From: Planctomycetaceae bacterium
GTDB lineage: Bacteria; Planctomycetota; UBA1135; GCA-002686595
Assembly: GCA_013360535.1 (NCBI GenBank)
Contig: JABWBL010000131.1
Coordinates: forward strand, 1 to 8,145
Reading direction: 5' to 3'
Length of the DNA stretch: 8,145 bases
Numbering within the stretch: position 1 is the stretch's first letter; every line of letters begins with the position of its first letter. Below, piece by piece: positions 1 through 7,582 of this stretch. Made by a program: the position numbers and the translations under genes. The notes under the pieces were generated by a model. The model was not told the origin of the DNA. It did no database searches and worked only from the letters and a program-made list of their open reading frames with translations.

Positions 1-95
1 CGAGCCAGAGCAGTTTTTTCTGCGAACAGCGGCCAGCGTCGGCGGCGTTGCCGCCGACGCTGGCCGCTGTTCGCAGAAAAAACTGCTCTGGCTCG
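1..95. repeat. Perfect 46-bp-arm inverted repeat with 3-nt loop
   Basis: Bases 1-46 are the exact reverse complement of bases 50-95, separated by the triplet GTT (47-49). I checked the pairing base by base and found no mismatch. The arms contain a T6 run (14-19) that pairs with an A6 run (77-82). The inner 20-76 part is very GC-rich. The order T-run, stem, A-run is the reverse of a bidirectional intrinsic terminator, and no T-run directly follows the outer stem, so a classical terminator is not supported. The arm may extend left of base 1, which cannot be seen. It could be an extruding hairpin or transcription barrier in front of deoB, a small palindromic element, or an assembly fold-back at a contig end. 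The structure is certain; its meaning is not. Confidence 0.95.
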
Positions 96-119
96 GTATT
101 TCGGCTCGGATCGGTATTT
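93..119 (+). repeat. Short direct repeat TCGGTATTT (two copies, 18-bp period)
   Basis: The 9-mer TCGGTATTT occurs at 93-101 and again at 111-119, each preceded nearby by GGCTCGG (90-96 and 103-109). These AT-containing blocks are the only AT-rich stretch between the palindrome and the deoB start, so they may be promoter or operator sequence for deoB. The repeats are short enough to be chance, and no known operator is recognised. Confidence 0.35.
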
Positions 120-120
120 T
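115..120 (+). promoter_or_regulatory. Possible -10 element upstream of deoB
   Basis: TATTTT lies 7 nt before the GTG start of deoB, and no Shine-Dalgarno sequence is present between them. A -10 box this close would give a leaderless or very short-leader mRNA. No convincing -35 hexamer is seen, because the -35 region would fall at the edge of the palindrome. The call rests only on AT content and position. Confidence 0.25.
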
Positions 121-127
121 TGCGCCC

Positions 128-1303
128 GTGCGACGCACCTTCCTGATCGTGCTCGACTCGCTCGGCGTCGGGGCTCTCCCGGACGCGGCGAGCTTCGGCG
201 ACACCGGCACCCACACGCTCGACCACATCGTCGACGGCGCGGGTGGCCTCGACGTGCCCAACCTCGTGCGCCTGGGCCTCGGCCACATCCCCGGCGTGAC
301 GCGCGTGCCGCGCTCGGCCCAGCCCGCCGGCGCCTTCGGCCGCTGCGCCGAGCGGAGCCCCGGCAAGGACACCTCGACCGGCCACTGGGAAATGATGGGC
401 TGCGTGCTCGACCGGCAGTTCCCGGTGTTCGAGCAAGGCTTCCCGCCCGAGATCATCGACGCATTTGTCGCGCAGAGCGGCGTCCCGGGCGTGCTCTGCA
501 ACGCGCCGGCTTCGGGCACGGAGGTGCTCGAGCGCCTCGGCGACGAACACGTCCGTACGGGCAAGCCGATCGTCTACACCAGCGCCGACAGCGTCTTCCA
601 GATCGCCTGCCACGAGCTTCACTTCGGCCTCGAGCGCCTCTACCGCTGCTGCGAGATCGCGCGTGAGATTCTCAACGCACACGGCGTCGGCCGCGTGATC
701 GCGCGCCCGTTCGTCGGCGAGAGCGGAAGCTACAAGCGCACCTACAACCGCCGCGATTACTCGCTCAAGCCCTTCCACGAGACCGTGCTCGACCGCCTCG
801 TGCGCGCGCGTGTGCCCGTGACCGGCGTCGGCAAGATCGAGGACATCTTCGCGGGCGTCGGAGTGCCGCGTTCGGTGCACACCGAAGGCAATCGCGACGG
901 CATGGAGCGTGTGCTCGAGCTCGCGAAGACGCAGGATTCCGGCCTCGTTTTCTGCAACCTCGTCGACTTCGACATGCTCTACGGCCACCGCCGCGACCCC
1001 AAGGGCTACCGCCGCGCGCTGGAGGAGTTCGACGCCGACTACGCGCGCCTCGAGTCGCTCCTGCGCCCCGACGACCTCGTGCTGCTCACCGCCGACCACG
1101 GCAACGACCCTCTGTTCACGAAGACCACGGATCACACACGCGAGTACGTCCCCGTGCTCGCCGCCGGCGCCAAGGTGCGCCCCGGCGCCGCCATCGGCAC
1201 GCGCTCGTCGTTTGCCGACATCGGCGCGACGGTGGAGGAATTCCTCGGCCTCGAGCCCAAGGCCCCCGGGCGATCGTTCTGGAGCGAGATCGCCGCGAGC
1301 TGA
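128..1303 (+). CDS. deoB: Phosphopentomutase (DeoB)
   Basis: A 391-aa cytosolic metalloenzyme of the alkaline-phosphatase superfamily that interconverts (deoxy)ribose-1-phosphate and (deoxy)ribose-5-phosphate, linking nucleoside phosphorolysis to pentose-phosphate metabolism. The N-terminal metal-site motif DSLGVGALPDA is at residues 10-20. The phosphorylated Thr of the family corresponds to Thr82 in GKDTSTGHWE (79-88). The Mn-binding set is complete: Asp10, Asp282 and His287 (DFDMLYGH), Asp323-His324 (TADHGND) and His336 (DHTREY). The length matches bacterial DeoB (about 380-410 aa), so the gene looks intact and active. The start is GTG at 128, because translation from it begins directly with the conserved N-terminal strand; no Shine-Dalgarno is visible. 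It is the first gene of the cluster, just downstream of the long palindrome. Its partners deoA, nupC and punA follow on the same strand after an FG-GAP gene. Confidence 0.97.
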   Translation: MRRTFLIVLDSLGVGALPDAASFGDTGTHTLDHIVDGAGGLDVPNLVRLGLGHIPGVTRVPRSAQPAGAFGRCAERSPGKDTSTGHWEMMGCVLDRQFPVFEQGFPPEIIDAFVAQSGVPGVLCNAPASGTEVLERLGDEHVRTGKPIVYTSADSVFQIACHELHFGLERLYRCCEIAREILNAHGVGRVIARPFVGESGSYKRTYNRRDYSLKPFHETVLDRLVRARVPVTGVGKIEDIFAGVGVPRSVHTEGNRDGMERVLELAKTQDSGLVFCNLVDFDMLYGHRRDPKGYRRALEEFDADYARLESLLRPDDLVLLTADHGNDPLFTKTTDHTREYVPVLAAGAKVRPGAAIGTRSSFADIGATVEEFLGLEPKAPGRSFWSEIAAS

Positions 1304-1305
1304 GG

Positions 1306-1325
1306 CCAGATCGCGCGAGGTCTGG
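1306..1325 (+). other. Small intercistronic hairpin between deoB and the FG-GAP gene
   Basis: CCAGATC (1306-1312) can pair with GGTCTGG (1319-1325) around a 6-nt loop. This gives seven pairs, one of them a G-U wobble in RNA. It starts 3 nt after the deoB stop codon and is not followed by a T-run, so it is not a standard intrinsic terminator. It could protect a deoB 3' end or be chance in GC-rich sequence. Confidence 0.25.
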
Positions 1326-1331
1326 TAGCGT
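1326..1331 (+). promoter_or_regulatory. TAGCGT, weak -10-like element
   Basis: TAGCGT lies in the 52-nt gap between deoB and the FG-GAP gene, 24 nt before that gene's ATG. It is listed because similar TAG-starting hexamers lie in front of deoA, nupC and rpiB. It is further from the start than the others and is the weakest member of the set. Confidence 0.15.
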
Positions 1332-1355
1332 GGCCTGTCCCTCAGGCTCGCTCGA

Positions 1356-4106
1356 ATGTTCGCTTCCACCGCGGCTCTCGCCTTCGCCGCCACGCTCTCG
1401 CTCGTGTCTCCGCAGGCTCCGATTTCGGAGCTGGCGGACCTTTACATGTCCGACGAACTCGGTTGGGTTCTCTACAACGTCGGCGATCTCGACGGGGATG
1501 GACTCGATGAGCTCGCGACTGCGTGTGTGGCGTACTTCGATGAAAAGGCGTTCACGCGGAACGAGGTGAACCTCCGATCCTGGGCGCCGGGCGCGCACCA
1601 CTCGCTCGCGGCTTGGTGGGTCACCAACACCCACAAGAAGAACTCGCGCAGCGGCTCCGGCGGAGCGGGCGAGTCCTTGGCGGTCCTGCTTCGGGCTGGC
1701 ACGTCGCACGAGGTTGCGGTCGGAGCGCCTGGTTCCAGCGACGCCGGCGGTTCGGTGGAGACGTTTGGAGCGCCAACTCTGCGGGAACAACGTATCGCGT
1801 GGCGCAGCGACGACGCGGGCGAGGAGTTCGGAGCGGCCCTCGCCGCCTTGCCGGATCTCGACCGGGACGGACGCGCGGAGCTTGCGATCGGCGCACCGGG
1901 GCGGGATCGAGTCTTGCTCGTTTCGACCACCGACCGTGGGGTGCTTGGAGAGCTGCGCGGGCAGCACGGAACAGCGCGTTTCGGCGCAGCGCTCGCGGTG
2001 GTCGCGGGCGCGAGTTGGGCTGACGCACAGCTCGCAGTAGGCGCGCCTGAACAAGGCGAATCGGGTGAGCGACGTGGCGCTGTTCACCTCCATCGACTCG
2101 ACGACGGCCGGTTGATGAAGATGATTCACGGCGCGAGTCCGAACGAGCGTTTCGGCGCGCGGCTCCTCGCGAACGATCTCGACGGCAGCGCCACGGAGGA
2201 ACTTGTAGTCGCGTCGCTCGGATACTCCGACACGAACGCGAGCGTGTGCGTCATCGACACCACATCGTGGCGACGCTCGTGGACCCACGATCTCGGCTCG
2301 GCGGCCGCGTCCTATGGCTTGCGCATCGACACCGTCGCGGACCTCGATGGCGACAGTTGGCGAGATGTGCTCGTCTCGTTTGAGCCCGAGGATCGCCAGC
2401 TCTGGCCGGAAGCGCTCGTGCTGTCGGGCCGCGATGGCCGCCTGATTCACGCCATTCGCAGCTACTCGCTCGAGCGCGGTCCCACCGGGCGAGTCTTCCT
2501 GCCTTCGGTGGACGGCGTGCGGCTGGGTTCGCGCGTGGGCTTCATCGGCGCGGGAGATCACGACGGCGATCGAGTCGAGGACGTGTGGCTCGCGATCCGC
2601 TCGGGCGAGCACAACCGCCCGATGTTCAGCTCGATCTCGCTGATCTCGGGCGCGCAGCTCAACGGAACGGTTTTGGAACGGACACCACTCCTCCTCCCGA
2701 GAATCATCGGGGAGCGAAGTCCCGCCGCGTGCTCCTCGCAGGCGTCGACCGTTGCCATCGCCGACTTGCCGAAGCACTTCGTCTCCGGGCGCCACGACGC
2801 CGACGACCGCGTCAGCGACTGGGACTGTCTCGAGACCGCCTATGGTCGGCACGTCGAGGCGTTGGGCGACCTGGACGGAGACGAGAGTGACGAGATCTGG
2901 GTCTCCGGCGTTGCCCGATCTTTCAGCGGTTACGGCTCCAGGATCCTCAAGGGATCGAGCGCAAAGGCGATCGGGAAAGCTCGCAGCGGGAACTTCTTCG
3001 ACGCTGTCCGAACTCCCGATCTCGACGGCGACGGCCGCGCGGACTACGCGATCGGGGCCACGTTCGAGACGTCGCGTTTCTGCGAGATGGTCGGAGAAGT
3101 GCTGTTCCACTCTTCCGCGAATCACAAGGAAATCGAGAAGCTCAGGCACCCCGGAGGTGCGTACCAGTTTGGCTCCAGCCTCGCCTTGATCGACGACGTG
3201 GACGGTGATGGCGTCCGCGACCTCGCGGTGGGCACGCCCTCGGCGGAGGGCTGGGGATGGCCCGACGAGGACGAAGAGCCTCAGACCTGCGAAGTCTCCT
3301 TGATTTCGCTTGGTTCGCGTCGGCACGAGTTCCTGCTGACGCTCCACGGGGATTCGACGGGCGAAGACGCCTTCGGCGCTTCGCTGGACTTCGGCGGCGA
3401 CTGGAACGGCGACGGAGTGCCGGATCTCGCCGTGGGCGCGCCGTTCGACAGCTCTCAGGTGTTGCACGGTGGCGCGGTGCACGTGTACTGCGGAGCAACC
3501 TGGACGCGGCTCGAGACGTTCCGGGCGTCGAGGGAGGGCGAGCTGCTCGGCAGTCAGGTCCTCTGGGCCCCGGATCTCGACGGCGACGGGCGTGCTGAGC
3601 TAGTTGCTTCGGCGCCGGGCAAGCCTGCGGTGGAGCGAGGGCGCGTACTGGTGCTCTCCTCGTTGCACCGAGCCGTGCTCTACGAAGTCTCGAGCCCCGT
3701 CGACCACAGCGCCTTCGGCATGGCCATCGCTCTCGGCGATCTCGACGGGGACAGATTCCCTGAACTCGTCGTGGGAGCGCCCGGCGCGTGGCGCGAGCGG
3801 CCTTGGACACCGGCGAGCGTCTCCATCCTCGAGCTCCGCTCGGGATGCGAACTCCTCCGAATCGCCGGCGAACTGCCGGAAGACCGGCCCGCCGAGGAGA
3901 TGAGCGATCCCGTCGAACCTGGCTGGCCCTACGACTTCATGCCGCTCGCGCTCCCGCGCTTCGGCATCGGCCTCACCATCGCGAAGGATCTCGACGGTGA
4001 CGGCATTGGCGATCTGTGCATCGGCTCGCCGACCCACTCGGGACCGTCCGATGAGGGCGTCGTGTACGCGCTCTCCGGTGCCGAGCTGCGCAAGCACTGG
4101 AAATGA
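1356..4106 (+). CDS. Secreted FG-GAP/integrin-alpha-like beta-propeller protein (two predicted 7-blade propellers)
   Basis: A 916-aa protein with a hydrophobic N-terminus (residues 2-18, then SPQA), consistent with a Sec signal peptide cut near residue 20, although the n-region has no basic residue before the core. The rest is tandem FG-GAP repeats, the calcium-binding blade unit of integrin alpha propellers: Phe/Leu-Gly...DLDGDG...DLxxGAP. Ca-loop motifs start near residues 44, 167, 274, 329, 401, 505, 555, 614, 682, 740, 795 and 878. Degenerate blades lie near 104-135 and 209-232. This makes about 14 blades, enough for two seven-blade propellers, with a linker near 420-495. No transmembrane anchor, LPXTG or PEP-CTERM tail is seen; the protein ends shortly after the last blade. 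Its specific function is unknown; surface adhesion or ligand/polymer binding outside the cytoplasm is an inference. It splits deoB from deoA. Codons look less strictly GC-ending than in deoA. No Shine-Dalgarno is visible; a non-standard CTG at 1335 would add a basic n-region. Confidence 0.9.
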   Translation: MFASTAALAFAATLSLVSPQAPISELADLYMSDELGWVLYNVGDLDGDGLDELATACVAYFDEKAFTRNEVNLRSWAPGAHHSLAAWWVTNTHKKNSRSGSGGAGESLAVLLRAGTSHEVAVGAPGSSDAGGSVETFGAPTLREQRIAWRSDDAGEEFGAALAALPDLDRDGRAELAIGAPGRDRVLLVSTTDRGVLGELRGQHGTARFGAALAVVAGASWADAQLAVGAPEQGESGERRGAVHLHRLDDGRLMKMIHGASPNERFGARLLANDLDGSATEELVVASLGYSDTNASVCVIDTTSWRRSWTHDLGSAAASYGLRIDTVADLDGDSWRDVLVSFEPEDRQLWPEALVLSGRDGRLIHAIRSYSLERGPTGRVFLPSVDGVRLGSRVGFIGAGDHDGDRVEDVWLAIRSGEHNRPMFSSISLISGAQLNGTVLERTPLLLPRIIGERSPAACSSQASTVAIADLPKHFVSGRHDADDRVSDWDCLETAYGRHVEALGDLDGDESDEIWVSGVARSFSGYGSRILKGSSAKAIGKARSGNFFDAVRTPDLDGDGRADYAIGATFETSRFCEMVGEVLFHSSANHKEIEKLRHPGGAYQFGSSLALIDDVDGDGVRDLAVGTPSAEGWGWPDEDEEPQTCEVSLISLGSRRHEFLLTLHGDSTGEDAFGASLDFGGDWNGDGVPDLAVGAPFDSSQVLHGGAVHVYCGATWTRLETFRASREGELLGSQVLWAPDLDGDGRAELVASAPGKPAVERGRVLVLSSLHRAVLYEVSSPVDHSAFGMAIALGDLDGDRFPELVVGAPGAWRERPWTPASVSILELRSGCELLRIAGELPEDRPAEEMSDPVEPGWPYDFMPLALPRFGIGLTIAKDLDGDGIGDLCIGSPTHSGPSDEGVVYALSGAELRKHWK

Positions 4107-4156
4107 CGGAGAAGAACGACGGGAACGGCTCGTGGCGCAGGCGCGCGGGGGCCTGA

Positions 4157-4162
4157 TAGGCT
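4157..4162 (+). promoter_or_regulatory. Possible extended -10 element upstream of deoA
   Basis: TAGGCT is preceded by TGA, giving a TGn-TAnnnT extended -10 shape. It sits 10 nt before the deoA ATG in a gap without a Shine-Dalgarno sequence. The TAG here is not a stop codon of the upstream gene, which ends at 4106. Its spacing and following sequence resemble the element in front of rpiB. The evidence is positional only. Confidence 0.3.
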
Positions 4163-4172
4163 CGCGCTCCGC

Positions 4173-5477
4173 ATGTCCGACACACGTTCGATCCTGGCGA
4201 CGAAGCGCGATGGGCGCAGGCTTTCCACGGCGCAGATCCGCGAGTTCATCTCTGGGTATGTCGCGGGGGAGATCACGGACTATCACGCGTCGGCGCTTCT
4301 GATGGCGATCTTCATCCATGGGATGGAGGAGGCGGAGCTGGCGGAGTGGGCGCGCGCGATGCTCGAGAGCGGGCGCGTGATGAAGTTTCCGCGCATCGCG
4401 CGGCCGAAGGTCGACAAGCATTCGACGGGCGGCATCGGCGACAAGGTGTCGATTCCGCTGGCGCCGGCGGCGGCGGCGTGCGGGCTGAGCGTGCCGATGA
4501 TCTCTGGGCGCGGGCTCGGGCACACGGGCGGCACGCTCGACAAGCTCGAGGCGATTCCGGGCTTCCGCACGCAGCTTTCGGAGGCGGAGTTCGAGCGGTG
4601 CCTCGAGCGCACGGGCGTCGCGCTCGGGGGGCAGACGCCGGATCTCGTGCCGGCGGACCGCAAGCTGTATGCGCTGCGCGACGTGACGGGGCTGATCGAG
4701 TCGATCCCGCTGATCGCGAGCTCGATCATGTCCAAGAAGCTCGCGGAGGGGCTCGATGCGCTCGTGCTCGACGTCAAGTTCGGCTCGGGCGCGTTCATGG
4801 TCGAGCGCGCGCGCGGGGCGGCGCTCGCGAAGGCGATGCTCGGGCTCGCGCGCGACTTCGGCGTGAAGGCGACGGCGCTGCACACGAACATGGAGCGGCC
4901 GCTCGGTCGCGCGGCGGGACACACGAACGAGATCGAGGAAAGCTTCGATTGCCTCGAGGGAAAAGGGCCTGCGGACTTGCGCGAGCTCGTCTGCCTGCAG
5001 GGTGGCGAGATGTTGCGCCTCGCGGGGCTCGCGGCGACGACCGAGGCTGGGCATGCACGAATCGCGAAGGCGCTCGACGACGGCAGCGCGCGCGAGCGTT
5101 TTGCGCGCGTGATCGAGGAGCAGGGCGGCGACCCGCGTTGTCTGGACGAGCGCAAGCGGCTCGCGCACGCGCCGCACGTGGCGACGGTGAAGGCCGGGCG
5201 CGACGGCGTGCTCGCGTGGCGCGACCTGCGCGCGGTGGGTTACGCGATCTGCGAGCTCGGCGGCGGGCGCAAGAAGCTCGGCGACACGATCGATCCGGGA
5301 GTCGGCCTCGAATTCCAGGTCGAGGAAGGCGCCCGCGTCACGCGTGGCGACGTGCTGATCGAGGTGCACCACGCTGGCCGCGGGCTCGACGAAGCGCTCG
5401 CGTTGCTCGCGCGCTCCTTCGAGCTCGTCGACAGCCACGTGCCCGCGCCGCTCGTGCTCGAACGATGGCACGCGTGA
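4173..5477 (+). CDS. deoA: Thymidine/pyrimidine-nucleoside phosphorylase (DeoA/Pdp family)
   Basis: A 434-aa cytosolic, normally dimeric enzyme that cleaves thymidine, deoxyuridine and possibly uridine with phosphate to the free base and (deoxy)ribose-1-phosphate. It has the all-alpha N-terminal domain (1-65), the phosphate-binding KHSTGG loop (82-87), the family signature SGRGLGHTGGTLDKLE (111-126), RDVT (169-172) and SIPLIASSIMSKKLAEG (177-193), then the C-terminal alpha/beta domain. Residues aligning with E. coli DeoA substrate-binding His85, Arg171, Ser186 and Lys190 are His83, Arg169, Ser184 and Lys188, so it should be active. The length is normal. Segments such as DYHASALLMAIF resemble Bacillus Pdp, while GDKVS and LGR..GH resemble human thymidine phosphorylase. 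Specificity for thymidine versus uridine is therefore not settled by sequence. The ATG at 4173 starts at the expected family N-terminus; no clear Shine-Dalgarno precedes it. Its product feeds DeoB. Confidence 0.96.
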   Translation: MSDTRSILATKRDGRRLSTAQIREFISGYVAGEITDYHASALLMAIFIHGMEEAELAEWARAMLESGRVMKFPRIARPKVDKHSTGGIGDKVSIPLAPAAAACGLSVPMISGRGLGHTGGTLDKLEAIPGFRTQLSEAEFERCLERTGVALGGQTPDLVPADRKLYALRDVTGLIESIPLIASSIMSKKLAEGLDALVLDVKFGSGAFMVERARGAALAKAMLGLARDFGVKATALHTNMERPLGRAAGHTNEIEESFDCLEGKGPADLRELVCLQGGEMLRLAGLAATTEAGHARIAKALDDGSARERFARVIEEQGGDPRCLDERKRLAHAPHVATVKAGRDGVLAWRDLRAVGYAICELGGGRKKLGDTIDPGVGLEFQVEEGARVTRGDVLIEVHHAGRGLDEALALLARSFELVDSHVPAPLVLERWHA

Positions 5478-5536
5478 GGCTGGCGCCCGAGCTCCTTCGC
5501 GCTTGGAATGCTTGCCAGCGCGTGCCCGACACGGTG

Positions 5537-5542
5537 TAGTGC
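5537..5542 (+). promoter_or_regulatory. Possible -10-like element upstream of nupC
   Basis: TAGTGC (or, shifted by two bases, TGTAGT at 5535-5540) lies 7-9 nt upstream of the preferred nupC ATG at 5550. The TAG is not the stop codon of deoA, which ends at 5477. A short GGGG (5543-5546) next to the start could act as a weak ribosome-binding site instead. This is a weak call, listed as part of a recurring pattern. Confidence 0.2.
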
Positions 5543-5549
5543 GGGGCGC

Positions 5550-6785
5550 ATGCTGTACCTGCGCTGCCTCGTCGGCATCCTGTTCTTCTGCGCGGCGTGC
5601 TGGGCGCTGTCGAGCGACCGGCGGCGCTTTCCGTGGCGTGTCGTCGCCGGCGGCGTCGCGCTGCAGTTCGCGATCGCGTGGGTGATCCTGCGCACGAGCG
5701 GTGGGGAGCGCTTCTTCAAGAGCGTCGCCGACGGCGTGACGAAGCTGATCTCGATGGCGATGCCCGGCGCGGAGATGGTCTTCGGCAACCTCGCCAAGCC
5801 CGACGGTCCCGCGGGGTTCGTGTTCGCCTTCGCGGGCACCGGTCTCGTCGTGATCGTGTTCTTCTCGGCGCTGATGTCGATCCTGTACTACCTCGGGATC
5901 ATGCAGGTGGTCGTGTGGGCGCTCGCGCGCGGCATGACGACGCTGCTCGGCGTTTCCGGCGCGGAATCGATGGCGATGGCGGCCAACGTGTTCATCGGGC
6001 AGAGCGAGGCGCCGCTCGTGATCAAGCCCTACATCGCGCGCATGACGCGCTCGGAGCTCGTGTCGCTGATGTGCGGCGGCTTCGCGACGATCGCGGGCTC
6101 GGTGATGGCGGTGTACATGGGGCTGCTCGGGAACGAGTACGGCCCGCACCTCCTGACGGCGTCGGTGATGAGCGCGCCCGCGGCCTTCGTGTGCGCGAAG
6201 ATCCTGCAGCCGGAGACCGAGGTCTCGCAGACCGCGGGCAAGGTCGAGCTGCGCATCGAACGCGGCGCGACCAACGTGATCGAAGCCGCGTCGAACGGCA
6301 CGACCGACGGCCTCAAGCTGTGGTGGAACGTGATCGCGATGCTGATCGCGTTCGTGGCGCTCGTGCACCTCGTCGACTGGATCCTCGGCGCGGTGGCTGC
6401 GGGGCTCACGCTCGGGCAGCTCTTCGGCTATGTGTTCGCGCCGGTCGCGTGGCTGATGGGAGTCGATGGCTGGCATGACTGCCAGATGTTTGGCGGCCTG
6501 CTCGGCACCAAGGTCGCGATCAACGAGTTCGTCGCTTACCAGCAGCTCGTCAACGAAGTCCAGCCGGGCGCCGCGAGCGCGTTTGAGCACGCCCGCTCGG
6601 CAAAAATGGCCGCCTACGCGTTGTGCGGCTTCGCGAACTTCGCCTCGATCGGCATCCAGATCGGCGGCATTTCCGCGCTCGCTCCCGAGCGCAAGACCGA
6701 CCTCGCGCAGCTCGCGCCGAAGGCGATGCTCGGCGGCGCGTTTGCGTCGTGGATGACCGCGACGATCGCGGGGGTGTACCTGTGA
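5550..6785 (+). CDS. nupC: Concentrative nucleoside transporter (CNT/NupC family)
   Basis: A 411-aa inner-membrane symporter that brings nucleosides into the cell using a Na+ or H+ gradient, supplying substrate to DeoA and PunA. It opens with two hydrophobic segments (about 1-20 and 31-48), followed by the CNT core. The nucleobase-binding hairpin motif GQSEAP is at 150-155 inside a GAESMAMAANVFIGQSEAP block. NEFVAY is at 325-330. The C-terminal ALCGFANFASI (357-367) supplies Asn363 and Ser366, aligning with ribose-binding Asn368 and Ser371 of the Vibrio cholerae CNT. The motifs resemble Vibrio and animal CNTs more than E. coli NupC, which hints at Na+ coupling (inference). I chose ATG 5550 because it begins directly at the first membrane segment. 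An upstream in-frame ATG at 5508 would add 14 residues with no family resemblance. The stop overlaps the punA start by 4 nt, so co-expression is likely. Confidence 0.95.
   Translation: MLYLRCLVGILFFCAACWALSSDRRRFPWRVVAGGVALQFAIAWVILRTSGGERFFKSVADGVTKLISMAMPGAEMVFGNLAKPDGPAGFVFAFAGTGLVVIVFFSALMSILYYLGIMQVVVWALARGMTTLLGVSGAESMAMAANVFIGQSEAPLVIKPYIARMTRSELVSLMCGGFATIAGSVMAVYMGLLGNEYGPHLLTASVMSAPAAFVCAKILQPETEVSQTAGKVELRIERGATNVIEAASNGTTDGLKLWWNVIAMLIAFVALVHLVDWILGAVAAGLTLGQLFGYVFAPVAWLMGVDGWHDCQMFGGLLGTKVAINEFVAYQQLVNEVQPGAASAFEHARSAKMAAYALCGFANFASIGIQIGGISALAPERKTDLAQLAPKAMLGGAFASWMTATIAGVYL
6782..6785 (+). other. GTGA start/stop overlap coupling nupC and punA
   Basis: The last bases of nupC (TGA, 6783-6785) overlap the GTG start of punA (6782-6784). 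This overlap decides the punA start. It places the first residues MKHDSQ ahead of a normal PNP N-terminal helix, whereas earlier in-frame codons would translate nupC sequence into Arg/Asp-rich nonsense. Termination-reinitiation coupling is the usual reading of such overlaps. Confidence 0.8.
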
Positions 6786-7582
6786 AGCACGATTCGCAGC
6801 TCGAACGGCTCGTGGAGAGCCTCGCGAAGCATGGGGTGGGCGCCGTCGACGTCGCGTTCGTGCTCGGCTCCGGTCTCGGCGAGTTCGCCGAGCGCATCCA
6901 GCGCGCGCGCGCGATTCCGTACGCGGAGATCGACGGCCTGCCCGTGTCGGGCGTGAAGGGCCACGCGGGGCGGCTCGTGATCGGCGAGCTCGGCGGAGTG
7001 AAGGTGCTCGCGCAACAAGGGCGTGTGCACCTGTACGAAGGCTGGAGCGTGTCGGAAGTCACGCGCGCGGTGCGTGCGATCGCCAAGCGTGGTTGCCGGC
7101 GGTTCGTGCTCACGAACGCGGCGGGCGGCATTCGGCCGGAGTGGCGGCCGGGCCTGTTGATGACGATTCGCGATCACCTCAACTTGCAGGGGCGCACGCC
7201 GCTCGCGCGCGACGAGGCCGGATACGCGCGACCCTATGACGAAGGCCTGACGGCGGCGCTGCACGAGGTCGCGAAGGAGCGGGGCATCGCGCTCGAGAGC
7301 GGCGTGTACGCGGGTTTGCTTGGGCCCAGTTACGAGACGCCAGCCGAGATTCGCATGCTCGCGAAGCTGGGTGCGGACGCGGTCGGGATGAGCACCGTGG
7401 CGGAAACTCTCGCCGCGCGGGCGTGCGGTGCGCGCGTCGCCGGCATCTCGCTCATCACGAACCAGGCCGCGGGCATCAGCGGCGAGCGCCTGTCGCACGA
7501 GGAGGTCATCGCGGCCGGTCGCGAGGCCGCCGGACGCTTCTCAGACCTGCTCGAGCACGCCGCAGCCAGCCTCGCGCGCTAG
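6782..7582 (+). CDS. punA: Purine nucleoside phosphorylase (trimeric, PNP/MTAP class)
   Basis: A 266-aa cytosolic enzyme, the usual length for the trimeric class, that splits inosine, guanosine and their deoxy forms with phosphate to base and (deoxy)ribose-1-phosphate. The glycine-rich phosphate loop VLGSGLGEF is at 27-35. His61, Arg81, His83 and Tyr85 (GRVHLYEG) match human PNP His64, Arg84, His86 and Tyr88. TNAAGG is at 111-116 and GPSYETPAE at 181-189, with Tyr184-Glu185 in the place of human Phe200-Glu201. VGMS (201-204) supplies Met203 and Ser204. TNQAAG holds Asn227 (human Asn243) and His239 matches human His257. Glu185 with Asn227 points to 6-oxopurine preference and away from a methylthioadenosine phosphorylase role. 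The start is GTG 6782 within the nupC stop. It sits between the importer and rpiB (14-nt gap), and its sugar phosphate is the substrate of DeoB. Confidence 0.96.
   Translation: MKHDSQLERLVESLAKHGVGAVDVAFVLGSGLGEFAERIQRARAIPYAEIDGLPVSGVKGHAGRLVIGELGGVKVLAQQGRVHLYEGWSVSEVTRAVRAIAKRGCRRFVLTNAAGGIRPEWRPGLLMTIRDHLNLQGRTPLARDEAGYARPYDEGLTAALHEVAKERGIALESGVYAGLLGPSYETPAEIRMLAKLGADAVGMSTVAETLAARACGARVAGISLITNQAAGISGERLSHEEVIAAGREAAGRFSDLLEHAAASLAR

Noticed and set aside
1..121. Palindrome as a Rho-independent terminator
   Set aside because: The T-run precedes the inner stem and an A-run follows it. The only T-run after the outer stem (T5 at 117-121) is more than 20 nt away, so the arrangement is not that of an intrinsic terminator on either strand.
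1116..3482. 788-codon open frame on the minus strand
   Set aside because: It lies wholly antisense to deoB and the FG-GAP gene, is Arg-rich with no recognisable domain, and is explained by the lack of stops in GC-rich DNA.
4138..4155. CAGGC...GCCTG hairpin between the FG-GAP gene and deoA
   Set aside because: It has only five base pairs with an 8-nt loop and no T-run, which is within chance for GC-rich sequence.
4346..5539. 397-codon plus-strand frame overlapping deoA, and a similar 293-codon frame at 5597-6478 overlapping nupC
   Set aside because: Both are Arg/Ala-rich out-of-frame readings of strongly conserved enzymes.
5508..5549. Upstream in-frame ATG for nupC
   Set aside because: It would add 14 polar/Cys-containing residues before the first membrane helix with no family support. 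ATG 5550 fits better, though the choice is not proven.
3600..6590. 996-codon open frame on the minus strand
   Set aside because: It is antisense to parts of three well-supported genes (FG-GAP, deoA, nupC), and its Arg/His/Glu-rich translation has no fold signature. It is a shadow of GC-rich coding.
6623..6781. Longer punA start inside nupC
   Set aside because: The extra 53 residues are an out-of-frame reading of nupC and do not resemble PNP N-termini. The GTG at 6782 fits the family length.
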